Assembly: GCA_027625915.1 (NCBI GenBank)
Contig: JANTQA010000047.1
Coordinates: forward strand, 15,624,001-15,688,000
Direction: 5' to 3'
DNA: 64,000 nt
Origin: Anaeramoeba flamelloides
Lineage: Eukaryota; Metamonada; Anaeramoebidae
Each line of letters starts with the position of its first letter. Position 1 is the stretch's first letter. Below, piece by piece: positions 35,971 through 47,803 of the stretch. A program made the translations under genes and the position numbers. Below the pieces are notes generated by a model, which saw only the letters and a list, made by a program, of their open reading frames with translations, was not told where the DNA came from and did not search any database.

Positions 35971-36533
35971 AAAAAAGCACTATTTTTTTCTGATTAGTAT
36001 TTTTCAAAATCTAGCTTTATAAAAATTCTATTAAACACTGGGATAAAATTTTTTAGAGTAAAAAAAATCTCAACTTTCGAATATCGAAAATATTTTTTCA
36101 AATTTACTATGCAATTTTATATTTTTTTTTGAAATATTGGGGTTGAGGAAAATTTGAAATCAAAGAATAAGTTAATATATTAAATTAGGAGAACTTTCTA
36201 GAGATTTTTATATTTTTAGTTGAACCTTTTTTTAATTTTATCATTTAAAATAAAAAAACATTTGAAGTACAAATTAGTCGCTTTTATGAAAATCAAATTC
36301 CCCTAATTTAAAATTTGTTTTAGTAAATAAGTTGAAATAAGATGTTATATATACAAATAAACATAATTTCAAGTTTAAATTCAATGATATTGACAAAAAA
36401 TGTTTTCAAGAAAAAGTTAAATGGAAACTTTATTTATTTTTATTTTTTTATTTAGTTTTTTTAATTTTTTAGATGGAAGGTATTTGATCAGTTTTCCATT
36501 TTAAGTCTTTTGTTGGGTAGTCGGTACATATTA
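35971..36533 (+). repeat. Dispersed repeat family G, copy 1
   Basis: About 560 bp very similar to 56311-56878. Shared landmarks in order: GCACTATTTTTTTCTGATTA, ACACTGGGATAAA, TCGAAAATATTTTT, ATTGGGGTTGAG, TTAGGAGAACTTTCTAGAGA, CATTTGAAG, TTTTCAAGAAAAAGTTAAAT and TATTTGATCAGTTTT. Non-coding; element type unknown. Confidence 0.65.
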
Positions 36534-38374
36534 CTTTTTTTTAGATAAGGGCATATAAAAAATTTAATTTTTGCTTATAAACATTTTAATTTTAACTATT
36601 TTTGTGAACTATATGTGCTTTTTGAGATAAAAACTTGAGAAAAGAATTTAAAATTAAATTTTTAAAAGGAATTTTTTGGAAGAAAGAGAAAAAATTCACT
36701 TTTTTATAATTTTATAAATATTATCCTTTCTAGAAAACCATAGTTCCTAATTTAATTTTTTTTAGGATCGAACACTCAATATTTTGGAAATATCCAGAAA
36801 TCAAATAGAGAATATCTAATCATGAAAGTATTTGATAAGATGAATATAATATATTTATCATTTGCTTTTTTAAAAGTTAAAGATAACAAAGAAGAAGAAG
36901 ACAAAGATAAAAAGTTGGTTATTTTATTATTTTTTTTTTTTTTTCTTTGATGTGAAGTTTTATTGTAAGGATTTTTTATAAAAATAGAACTACGAGATTC
37001 AATTGATTTATACTTTATAATTAAGAAACAACAATATTCAAATACTTATGATTCAATTTATATCATCAAATTTTGGTCTACTAATTTGTTTATTAGTTGA
37101 TTGTTAATACTCTTTTGAAAAATGAATGAATATATCAATAAGTGTCATATTGTTTTTTAATATTCAATGATATTCTTAAGTGAATAAGTTTTTCAATACT
37201 GATTTTTATCAAATATTATTTGGTAATATTTTAATTAATTATTATAATCGAAAATATACAAATTATTTAGAAAAGAGAAGATGGAATTTTTGATTAAAAA
37301 GTAGGATTTAAATTCAAATTATTAAATAGTTACAAAAAAAAACAAATAAAAGTGGAATAGTGTCCTCTTTGACTCTAAAATTCTAATATGAACAATAATT
37401 AAACCATTTTTTTTTGTTATATATATAAATAAAGTAATATCTTACTAAACTTTGCTGCTGATAAGGCAACTCTGAAAATCTATTATAGTATTATCCAATA
37501 AAAAAAAATAATTTCTTATCTAGAATTATAATTAAAATTGTAATCTTTTTAATAATTACTTTATATAACGTTGTCCAACCTAAATATAAAAACCAAAATG
37601 CTGGTATTTGAATATTTAATAGCTTCATTCATTTGATTTTTATATAAAATTTCCTTAATTCCAAAGATTTCATTAATAATTATCAACATAAAAATCACAA
37701 GAAATAATCTATTTGGGTCCTTTTTATTTAATTTTAGTTGTAAAATCAATATATTTACCAATATTTACCATTATAATCTATTGGTAAAGAATTTAATTGT
37801 TTTAAAAAAATTGAATTTTTCAACTTATCTGCATGTTGATCTCAATTTATACAATATATTTTACAACTTTGAACTATAAATATTGGTTATTAAGCTTTTA
37901 AATTCAATTTTAAATCCAGATTATAACGTAAAATTCTTTCCTTTTTTACTTTTTATTTATCAAAAGGATTATTGTTATTTGATGAGATCAGAAAATTGTA
38001 CTCTTTACTAATGTATTTTTTGAGACATTTGAACCATGTTACACTAATACTATTTACCCCAAATAACAATATATCTTAATTTGTTACCTTACATTGATAT
38101 ACTTAGTTCTTTCAAAAGGAAAAAAAAAATTTATTCTTTATATCAAATGATTTTTTTAATCATTTTTCTACTCTTTTTTTTGCTAAATTTTTTATGAGAT
38201 TATAAATCAATTTTAATTACTCTAAAATTTTCTAACATTTAGTATTATAACATTCTCGAGTAATTTTAGAATCAGTGGATGAATTACCATCATTAATTAT
38301 AGTTTATGATTTTTAACAATTCCATCAAATGTTCTAAAAAAAAAATTATTTTTTCTTTGGGTATTTTGTGTAAG

Positions 38375-39442
38375 AGACTACAAAATATAAAAAAAAATTT
38401 GTAAATTTAATAGAAGATTCAGAAAAATTATTTATCTTGAAATTTAAACATATTGTAAAAATTTGATTATTCTAAAATATCGAAACTTACCTTTAATACT
38501 ATTTTTCTGAAATTAATTATTGTTTTTAAAAGTTTGATCAATTTTTCCGATTTTTGAAAAGTTCAAAATTCACAATATTTTTTAATTTTATGTCAAAAAA
38601 AAAATTTTCTCTTTGAAAGAAGATTAAAATCTTATTGCTTGTAAAGGAACTGTACAAAAATACAATTTAAAAAGAAAAACCACAAGTTCTAGAATAACCC
38701 AGTACAAAAAATCTTTTTGAAAACCTGGAAAAATTCAACTTATAACCTTAAAAGAAAATACTTTTGAATTTTATTATATCAAATAATAATTAATACACCA
38801 ATCTTAATAAATTATGTGGGTTAGGAACAACCCAATGATTAAACTTTTCAATATTCATTATAATTATTTCTCAATTTTTTTTAGATTTTCATATAAATAA
38901 AATTAATTCAAATAAAAAATTTTTATAATAAAAAAAATAATAGATATTCTCAAATAACTGATTTTAAACAATAAAAGTTGGTTTTTGATAACCTTGATAT
39001 TTGAAAAAGAAATTTTATCTAATCTTTAAAATTTCAAGAAATTTTATTAATATTTGTAAATAAAAGTAAATGATCAATTTTTTTTAGATCTCTTAGGATC
39101 CAATATTTAATTTATTTTTCTTGTATTTTGAAAATACCATCAAAGTTTCAAATATTATTTGTTGATTAAAAACTCTCAGAAATTACTAAGAGTGGGATTT
39201 TCATAAAATCAAAAAGTTTTTGCAATTTTTTTCTTTTTCTAATTTGATCCAAAATCGAAAAAAAAAATAATTCTTTTGTCTTGAAAATATAATTGTTGAA
39301 AAATGAAAAAATGTTTAATAAATATAAATAATTTCTCCCAAGCTGACAAATAAAGTTTACTATCGTTTTTAATTGTATCAATATGTTAAACAATCACTCT
39401 ATTTCCTTTGTAAAAAAAAAAAAATTACGAGTTATTAGTCCC
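38375..39442 (+). mobile_element. Family D TTAA-type element, copy 2
   Basis: Aligns with 14256-15491 from GAGACTACAAAAT to GAGTTATTAGTCCC followed by TTAA (39443-39446). Shared blocks include TTTTTGAAAAGTTCAAAA, GTACAAAAATACA.TTTAAAAAGAAAA and TTGATATTTGAAAAAGAA. The left TTAA has been lost. No intact transposase frame. Confidence 0.6.
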
Positions 39443-39760
39443 TTAAAAAATACCACTTTTCTTTCATAAAAACATTTCAAAGAATAAAAATCTTAAAACA
39501 CTACTTCCTGAATTTGGAAAAAACCATTCAAGTTTTATGTTTTTTCTATGAATTTAAAGATCAAAAAGAGGAATTTTTGAAATCTCTTCTCTTAAAAGGG
39601 CTATTAAAAATAATTATTCTTTGAATCTTATTTAAACAAAACACAATTGCTCTAATAATCAAACAAATGGGTTTTTCATTTCTCCTTTGAATGTACAATT
39701 TTTTATCAATTAAAATTCATTTTTTTCTTCTTATTGACAAATATTAATAATACCTTATTT

Positions 39761-40717
39761 ATGATAATTCTTCGTATCCAAACACGTTCTGGAAGAGAGA
39801 AACTACAAGTTGAAGATATCACAATACAAGAATTGAAACTCAAGCTTCAAACCTTAACATCTGTTGTTACATATCAACAACGATTGAGAAGTGGGTACCC
39901 ACCAAAGCTGGTCACCATTGAATCTGAAAAGGATGTTGTTTCAAAATATTTTCAAAATGGCGATATAATAATCGTTGAATGTGATGAAACAAAAGAAAAA
40001 CCAACAACAAAAACAATAAAAACAACAAGCACAACAAGCACAACAAGTACTAAAAATGAAAAGGAAATAATTGAACCACCACCAATACCACAGAATGAAG
40101 GGAACTTTTTTATTCGTAAAATGAAAGATGACAACAGTTGTCTCTTTTCTGCCGTGAGCTATATTTTTGAAAACAAAAACAGGAAAAAGGCGTCTTCACT
40201 TCGTGAACTTGCGATTAGTTATATTAAAAATGATCCTGATAAATACAATGAAGGTATCTTGGGCAAATCGCAAAAAAGTTATATTGAATCACTGAAAAAC
40301 CCCAAAACCTGGGGAGGCGGGATCGAATTATCGATCTTTGCGGAGCATTATAAGGCAGAAATCATTGGCTTTGAAATAAGAACGATACGTGAGTATCGTT
40401 TTGGGGAAAATTCCGGTTATAGACAAAGGGGATTTGTAATTTTTGATGGGTTGCATTATGACTCCATTGTCTTTTCTTTTATCGGGGAACAAGGCGATGA
40501 GGAATTTGATATAACCTTGTTCTCAGTGGACGACCAAAACGCAGTGAATCGTGCGCTTGCGATCGTCAAAAACATGAACAAAAATCAACTTTATACAGAC
40601 ACAAACACCTTTCAATTACTTTGTAAGCAATGTAACAAAATTGTTATTGGTGAAAAGGGGGTCGTACTTCATAGCAAACAAACAGGACACACACAATTCG
40701 ATGAGGTGAAAAAATAA
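39761..40717 (+). CDS. OTU1: OTU1/YOD1-type deubiquitinase
   Basis: Ubiquitin thioesterase of the OTU family; OTU1/YOD1 acts with Cdc48/p97 on ubiquitinated clients in ER-associated degradation. A single exon of 318 residues. Order: UBX-like N-terminal domain (1-75) with the conserved RSGYPP turn (43-48), Thr/Ser-rich linker (about 80-105), OTU domain (about 112-245) with catalytic DDNSC (Asp124, Cys127) and GLHYDS (His232), then a C2H2 zinc finger (Cys288, Cys291, His304, His310; ..TGHTQFDEV) as in YOD1. The start is the ATG giving MIILRIQTRSG, equivalent to the family N-terminus; the frame is open a little further upstream but has no other ATG. Catalytic residues are intact, so it should be active. 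Confidence 0.95.
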   Translation: MIILRIQTRSGREKLQVEDITIQELKLKLQTLTSVVTYQQRLRSGYPPKLVTIESEKDVVSKYFQNGDIIIVECDETKEKPTTKTIKTTSTTSTTSTKNEKEIIEPPPIPQNEGNFFIRKMKDDNSCLFSAVSYIFENKNRKKASSLRELAISYIKNDPDKYNEGILGKSQKSYIESLKNPKTWGGGIELSIFAEHYKAEIIGFEIRTIREYRFGENSGYRQRGFVIFDGLHYDSIVFSFIGEQGDEEFDITLFSVDDQNAVNRALAIVKNMNKNQLYTDTNTFQLLCKQCNKIVIGEKGVVLHSKQTGHTQFDEVKK

Positions 40718-40957
40718 TTTAGTTTTGGATTTATCATTCCTAAAATAATATTTCAACACCATAATTTGATCAAGCTCATTTATAAATGTTTTCACTTTTT
40801 AAAAAAATTTCATTTGACACAATCAGTGAAAATTTTCTTTCTTTTTTATATTGCAACACGATGCTTTTCTCTAAAATTCAATTCAAGTTAGTAAAAAGAT
40901 CAAAACTATTAAACCCATTTATTTTTTTATTGTTTTTTATCTTTTGCCTCTTTAATT

Positions 40958-43779
40958 TTAAAGGTTGAGAGTACTTTTAAAACTAAATCCATTATTTTTT
41001 GAGATTTTATTTAAATACAAAATATTTACAATAATTAAGTGTGTACTATTACAATAATAGAAAGAACAAAATCGTAATTCTTTTAAATTAGGGGGTGACA
41101 TTTCTTGGTAAATTGTTATTTTTTTTTCTTTGTTCCAATAAATCAACTCGCTATCGAATGATAGTTTTTCATTTTCTAAAAAATATGATCAACCAATTAA
41201 AAACTGATTAATTTTTAAAAACTAAAGTATTATTGTTTTATTATTTTATTGAAGAGAGATGATTTATCAAAATTAACCTTGTTTGATTGAAATACAGGAT
41301 TTAAACAGAGTTTTTGATACTCAATATAATGAGGACAAAATTATAACTTGTAGGATTTATTTTTTACTTAAAAAAACAATAAGAAAAAATATAAATTTTA
41401 GATGTTTAAAAACTGAAAAAGAGATGGATAAAGAAACGTAGGAAATAAAAGAAGGTAAAAAAATCAAAAAAAAAAAAAAAAGTAAAAAAATTGTAAGTTA
41501 TTTTATAGATACAGTCAGTTCCACTTTTAAGGCACAAATTTTCAACTCAAATTAAGGGAGTAAGTACATTTTTCATTTTTTGAGTGCCACCATTTGTGTG
41601 AAACTGAATTATTCAAATCATTTCTTTAGCCAAATACATTAATATTTTAATAAATACTAGAGTGGAATATAACTTAGTATAAGATATTTTCATACCAACA
41701 ACAAAACGAAAATCAAAAAAATGAAAAAATTGATCAAAAAAAAATAAATAAAAATCATTAATTACTTGATCTTATCTATAATATTTTACACAATTACTGA
41801 TTCTTTATTTGGTTTTATTTTTAATTCTTTATAAAAAAGTTTATGTTTGGAAAATTTTTGAAAAACAAATTACTGCTTATTTCTAAAGAATTTCCAAAAT
41901 GAATTTAAAAATCCTATTTTCATTTAATTCATCTAATTCAAGTTTTAGTTCAGAAAATCAGAGATTTTTGTAATTCTTCTTGAGAATGACCATTTATTGG
42001 ACAAATGCGTTTGATTTTATAATTATTTATTTTCCATTAAAATGAGAACTCAAATAAATTCTGAATCTGATAAAAATTTGTTCTTGAATTTTTCAATTAT
42101 TTTGATTTGAATCTTTTGTAACTGTTTTTTGATTCCAAGAATTCAACCCATTTATTTTAATTTTTGAAATAGTATTCCTTGTTTTGTCTTTGTTTGATAA
42201 AAATATTTTAAAAAAGAATTTTGAAAGCAAATTTGTCACAAAAGGTTTTATAAAATAATAATAAATAGTAATGGGGCTAGAAATTCAAGGAAAAAAATAG
42301 TTTGTATTCATACAAATTAAGAAGATAAAGAAAACCAATCTTCGAAAATAGGTTTTTATCGATTTTTTTTTTTTTCATTCTTGATTTCAACAAATTTATT
42401 TGGAATGGTGATCTTTTGTGTTTGGTCTTCTAAAAGAAAATATTTGCTTCAAATGTACACCCTTTCGGGTATACTTTTTTGGTTTACTGTTTGATTAATT
42501 TCAATCGTTTGTATAAACACATCTCGAGATCCAAAACAAAATTTAATAAAACCAAAAATTTCATCAAAAAAAATGATCAAAAAATCAAAAAAAACCAAGA
42601 TTCAACTCCGAATTACTTTGATTCTTTTCACGAATAGACTATTGAATGGTCTTTTGGTTCCAAAGTTTCAATATCTGTTGGCACTTAAAAAATAATTTTC
42701 AGTAATGTTCACACAATTAAAATTTTTCAAAATGGTAAAATGTACTTACATCCTTAAGGCACAAAATTCAGATTCGAGTAAAATAAATTGTAAAAAAAAA
42801 GTCCAAATTTTGTGTCTTAATTTGAGATTTTTCTTGTGCCTTAAATTTTGTTGGAAATTTGTGCCCTTAAAGTGAAGTCAACTGTATTGAAAAAATTACG
42901 AAAATTTTGATCAAATTCAATTAAGAATTAAAAATTTACTGAAAACTTGCCAAGAGTATACCTTCCACATTGATACACCCTTAGTTTTACTATCGAATAC
43001 TGAATTAAATGCTTTAAAAAGAACAAGTTGAAAAAAAAAAGGGTTTATATTTTGACTCGAGATTTTAAATCACAAAATAAAGGTATTTCACATGTACAAA
43101 AATGTTTTCTGAATTGTGAATGTTTTTTTGATAAAATTGGGTTGTTTTCATTACCTGTGATACTTTTCTGGAGATGTCTCCAAAGTGTCCAGGAAACTGG
43201 ACCATATTTTTAGTGTATTTATTACCATTCTATAAAATAAAACATTGAAGATGTTTCCATTTACTTGAAAGGGAAGATTATAATTTAGTTTATCTCTTGA
43301 CGTTTATACTCCCAAATTGCTTCCTTTCTTTTTTAAATACAATAGAATGTTACTAAATACACCAAATATATAATCCAGTTTCCTGGACACTTTGGAGACA
43401 TCTCCAGAAAAGTATCACAGGTAACGAAAACAACCCAATTTTATCAAAAAAACATTCATAACTCAGAAAACATTTGTGTACATGTGTATTGGTGGATAAT
43501 GAAGAAATTATAATTACCATTAATTAATCTATTGGAAGTAAGACCAATTCCCTTAACCTTATAATAATCTCCTGAATTTTTAATGTTAATTGTAAATTTT
43601 TCAAGATCATTGTTCTAAAGATAATAATTTTTCCAAAGTTGTATTTGATGTGGCATGAACTATTTTTTCCCTCAAACAATTAAAATCGTTTAACTGACAA
43701 TTGTAAGTAATTTTAAAACATTTTTCAGATCAATGATTCATAAAGGAGTCATCCAAAAAATACTAACTCTGATTTTCAT
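40958..43779 (-). CDS. Candidate spliced gene of unknown function (about 132 aa)
   Basis: Four segments join in phase with GT-AG sites: 43768-43779 (MKIR, least certain), 43518-43614 (..NNDLEKFTINIKNSGDYYK..), 42940-43011 (..SVFDSKTKGVSMWKVYSWQV..) and 40958-41175 (..NEKLSFDSELIYWNKEKK.. to ..CNSTHLIIVN.. and TAA). Acceptors are CTTTAG, TAAAG and TTTTTTAG; donors are GTTAGT, GTAATT and GTAAAT. These stretches are richer in Trp, Gly, Asp and Ser than the surrounding AT-driven frames. I do not recognise a family. The introns would hold a foldback element and a MITE split by a family C transposon, a pattern also seen in the hydrogenase and AP-3 mu introns. A start only 37 bp from the divergent SRP9 start is a concern. 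Confidence 0.35.
41510..42886 (+). mobile_element. Palindromic Tc1-like MITE, copy 4, split by a TTAA element
   Basis: The left arm 41510-41555 (TACAGTCAGTTCCACTTTTAAGG..) and right arm 42754-42886 (..TTAAGGCACAAAATTCAGATTC.. to CAACTGTA) are halves of the palindromic MITE. They are separated by a 1198 bp family C element, and the MITE's own TTAA is duplicated on both sides of it. The left arm also has a short internal deletion. Confidence 0.8.
41556..42753 (+). mobile_element. Family C TTAA-type TIR element, copy 2
   Basis: TTAA at 41552-41555 and 42754-42757. The element starts GGGAGTAAGTACATTTTTC and ends GGTAAAATGTACTTACATCC, with a GTGCCA/TGGCAC block inside each end. The host MITE would read ..AAATTAAGGCAC.. 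uninterrupted, so the TTAA duplication is directly visible. The interior is homologous (inverted) to 11613-12849 and lacks a usable frame. Confidence 0.8.
43089..43486. mobile_element. Foldback element with arms of about 145 bp
   Basis: The left arm 43089-43235 and right arm 43343-43486 are inverted repeats (CACATGTACA.., TTTTTTTGATAAAATTGGG, ACCTGTGATACTTTTCTGG, AGATGTCTCCAAAGTGTCC) around a loop of about 107 bp. The right arm is followed by TATT and TATT also precedes the left arm, a possible target duplication. No coding capacity; the transcript would form a long hairpin. Confidence 0.8.
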
Positions 43780-43816
43780 TTTTCTTTCGCTTTTATTTTT
43801 GATTTATCTCGTTAGA

Positions 43817-44246
43817 ATGGTTTGGTTTTTTGATTTTGAAAAATTTTACGTTGCAGCAAAAAAGCTCTTCTTCTCAAACCCACTGAAGGTAAACACTACT
43901 TCAAAAAAATAATAAAATGGCTATTAGTGCTGACCATTTTTCAAATTTGTATTTGTTAATTTTCTTTTGTGTTTATGTTACTTTATTTTTTTTTATTATT
44001 TTTTAATTTTTTTTTTAGACACGCTTTCTTTTCAAATACAGAAATTGTGATGGGAAAGTAGTACTTAAGGTAACCGATGATCAAGTTTGTCTAAAAATTG
44101 CAACCAAATATTCACAAGATCTCAAGCATATCAAGCGAATCAATAACTTGTTTATTCAATCAATGGCAAATAAAGATCTCCAAACAAACCAAAAGGAAAC
44201 CTCAAAAGAGCAAAATAAAAAAAAAAAAGTTCGTGCAAAACATTAA
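43817..44246 (+). CDS. SRP9: Signal recognition particle 9 kDa protein (SRP9), two exons
   Basis: SRP9 pairs with SRP14 on the Alu domain of SRP RNA and mediates elongation arrest in the cytosol. Exons 43817-43888 and 44019-44246 with an intron of 130 bp (GTAAAC..TTTTTTTAG) give 99 residues (human 86). The join reads ..FYVAAKKLFFSNPLK-TRFLFKYRNCDG, and the central KVTDDQVCL matches the most conserved part of SRP9. The C-terminus is a Lys-rich tail ending VRAKH. The chosen Met aligns with the short family N-terminus; an in-frame upstream ATG at about 43733 would add a hydrophobic stretch foreign to SRP9, and a TTAG just before the start suggests a 5' UTR intron. No SRP14 gene is in the window. 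Confidence 0.93.
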
Positions 44247-45357
44247 TTTTTCAATCAATTGATGCGTTTGTCTTTGACCTAAATAATCAATCCTTTTTTA
44301 TTTGATTCAAACAAAAAAAAAAAATATAAAGAAGAAAAACAAAAAGAACAATAATTCTTTTTTTGTACCCAACATCAAAAAAGAAAATTTTTACTCTTTT
44401 TTGTTTATAAAAACCTCAAGTAAAATAAAAATTATCTTTAAAATAATGAATACTTGTTTATTTACTTGATTCTTTTTATCTTTAGTCAAAACTTTTGAAC
44501 AAAATAACCTCAAGCAAACAACATTTACTTGGATACTGCTTTCTAAATTGAAAATTGAAACATATTCTATTTCATTTATCTCATCATAAATTGAATTTAC
44601 AACCTATTATTGAACGGTTTATCTCAATTGAAACCTAAAATTATTTAATTTTCTTTATACAACCAAATGTCTTTTACGCAACAATTTCTGTATTTTTTAT
44701 TTTTTTCTTATTTTCATCTTAGAACATTGAAAATATTTTTGGTTCTTATTTGAATACTGTTATTTTCCAATTAATAAATGCAAATTTTTATTTCAATTTC
44801 TAAAATGTATATTAATTATTGCTGTTACAATCAAATTAGCAGAGTAAAAATTTTGTCTTAGAGTTCACGAAGGAAGTTTAATTACGTGTCTAAAAATCTC
44901 ATTTCTATAGGATTTTTCTAATCTTAGGAATTGCTTTAACTTATAAACTAGAAAAATATTTTGGAATGTGAACTAAAAATTTTAATTTTTTGATTGGAAA
45001 ATAATAGTATAAAAAAATGAATGGGAATTGTTGATCAATAAACTAATAAAGATAAAAAATGAAAAGATAATAAACTGAAACATTTTTTGCTTATTGTGGA
45101 AACATAATTAAAAATTCATTTATTAGGAACTGAATTAAGAGCACACAAGTAGAAATTTGAAAAAAAAAAGTTTAAAAAATTTTCGGTAATTTATTTTTTG
45201 ATAATAATAGATTTACATAAAATAGATTTTGATTGAAAAAGAAATATTTTCAAAAACTAAAAGTTCAGAATTTATTTTAATTTTTTGTAATAATTATTTT
45301 TAAAAACTAATGTTTTCTTTACAATTTCTAATTAGAAAGGAAAAAAAAAATTATTAA

Positions 45358-45630
45358 GTTTAGAGTAAAACTGGAAAACCTGCGTTTAATTGCTTTTTTT
45401 TTGAAGTAAAATTTTTTATTCACTTTATAAAATTAAATCTTCAATAGGTATCGGGGATTTGGTACTCGTTTTCATTCATGAGATTTACTTTTTGAGATTA
45501 TTTATTACCAAGTGAGTTTCAAATCTTCAATAGACATCAGGGATTAGTACTTATTTTCAATATTGTGGTTATTTTTTTGAGATTTTCTATTTTCAAGTGA
45601 GTTTGAAAAAATACCAGATTTACTCTTAAA
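45358..45630. mobile_element. Small TIR element with an internal tandem duplication
   Basis: The ends TTTAGAGTAAAACTGG and CCAGATTTACTCTTAAA are imperfect inverted repeats. Inside, a unit of about 85 bp beginning AAATCTTCAATAG(G/A)..ATC.GGGATT is present twice in tandem (about 45437-45521 and 45522-45606), diverged. Non-coding; probably a MITE. Confidence 0.4.
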
Positions 45631-45666
45631 AGACAATTGTTTAGAAGGTATTTCCCAAAAAATGCA

Positions 45667-45771
<105 letters not shown>

Positions 45772-46610
45772 ATTGATTTTTTCTAGTTGTAAATTGGTAA
45801 TCCCAAATTAAGAGAAATACTAATACGGATTGAATCAAGTGATTAAAGTTTTTATTTCAAAATATATTCATTAAAATATTTCCAAAAAAATGAAAAAAAA
45901 TAAATTATACTTTTTTTTGTGATATCAAGTTACAGCCAAAATTTAATTACAAAGGAGCAATATGATAAAGATAGAAGATATTTTCTCAGGAATAAATATA
46001 AATTCGATTTTTTTTCCTTCTATTTAAACATTTTGTCAAGATTAAAAATCTATTTGAAAATGATTTTTTCAATCAAAAAGAAAAAAATATTTCACCAATT
46101 TCCACTCTGAAAAAATCTCTGATAGAATCATGATCTGGAAATTTAATATCTTTTATTTATGTAATGTCATACTAACAAACAAATTGGATTATTATTATTA
46201 ATCAATAAACGGTATTTAATGATTTTGTACATTTAGATAGTTTTCTGAGGATTGAGTTGATAAAAGAATTTCTTAAAATATATTTATCTCTTTTTTAATA
46301 TAATTCCTTGCAAATAAATTGTTACAATTATTAAGAAAATTGGCAATATTTCTAATATTCTCATAAAAATATTCATATTAAGTATCATGTTATTTATTAA
46401 ATATATTTTAAAATATATTTTAAAAAACATGTTTACACATTAAAAACTAGTAACAATGTATAACATGAATAATATCACTTAAAAAGTATTTATTATTTTA
46501 ATTTTTTTTTATTCGGGTTATATTTAATATTGTTAAATATATTATTCATTAGGAAATTTTTGGTAAAAAATGATTTTTCTTAATTTATTCTTTTTTTTTT
46601 TTGTAAATAT

Positions 46611-46812
46611 TACAGTCAGTTTCGTTTTTAAGGCACAAACTTTCTACGAAATTTAAGGCACAAAAAAAATCTCAAATTAAGGCACACAATTTCAAATTCT
46701 AGTAAAATAATTTGTGAAAATTAAAATTCTAAAAAATTGTGCCTTAATTTGAGATTTTTTTGTGCCTTAAATTTCGTTGAAAGTTTGTGTCTTAAATGTG
46801 AAACTGACTGTA
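46611..46812 (+). mobile_element. Palindromic Tc1-like MITE, copy 5
   Basis: TA-bounded, CAGTCAGTTTCGTTTTTAAG to its mirror ending GTGAAACTGACTG. Same arms and core as copy 3, lightly diverged. Confidence 0.85.
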
Positions 46813-47803
46813 TTATCAAAATTAGTTTCAGAACACTTCTTCTTTGAACATTTCATATTTAAAAATTCTTTGAAAATATTTTATATGTATATTTAATATT
46901 CTATGCTTTTAAAAAGATTTCATGAGTAAGAAATAATTATTTTAAAAAAATAATTGTAAATTGTTTGTAAAATTTTTATTATTTAATTATTTGTTAATAA
47001 TTCTTCTTGACTTTTATTTTTAACTTGAAATATTGTTCTCATATTATAATTAGAAATAAACTCATTTTAATAATGTTTTATTAAAACAATGATAAGAAAA
47101 TTTTTAATTTTGTAATTTTATTGTATAACCATATACTAAGAAAACACAGGTAATCTACTCAAATTTTTAAAAATAAAAATTTCAATGAAAAAATAAATTA
47201 TTATTTTTTATTTTTATTTTAATCAGTTCATTTTTTGAATAGATGAGTAAACTAATTTTAACTGTATCGTATTTTTTTGATAGTTTTTCTTTGATAATTT
47301 TTATCAATATCTCAAAATTTAAGAAAAAAAAGTTCAAATCAAAAATAAATTTTATAATTTCAAGTATTCTTAAATATTTAATTTATTATATTGTAACTTA
47401 ATTAAAATTTTTTTCATTTTTTTAACTTTTTATTTTTTTATCTATCTCCTTTTTTCTTATCTAAAAGAAAATGGAGAATAATTGAATCCATAAACTATCA
47501 ATCAAAAAAAAAAAGTTAAATAAGTTTTATAAAACAAAGATCCAATAATATTCAAATGGAATGATTTTTAACCTTAAAAAATTTATTTACATTTTTTTAA
47601 TTTTTGGTAGAATTTCCCACTTTCAAATTACAATAAAAACAACCTTCAGTATCTTCTTCAATTTTTATCCAGTTGAAATTTTTACTTTAAATTGATAAAT
47701 TAGAAATAGTTATACTGTTTGTGTTTTGAACCCAATTCTAAAAAATTTTAAAAGATCACAATATATTATTTTTTAATTCTCCAAAAAATAATAATTGTTT
47801 TAA

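Larger units (their letters stand above)
34166..39760. other. Intergenic region between the PH-like gene and OTU1
   Basis: 5.6 kb with no recognisable gene. It holds a family I copy with a nested palindromic MITE, family G copy 1 and family D copy 2. The 36540-38370 segment is AT-rich with nothing convincing; a weak minus-strand frame at 37561-37761 was considered and rejected. Confidence 0.6.

Noticed and set aside
37561-37761. Minus-strand frame with a vaguely reverse-transcriptase-like stretch (..NTSILVFIFRLDN..)
   Set aside because: No catalytic box, finger or block order shared with the three LINE fragments; one open frame in AT-rich DNA is not enough.
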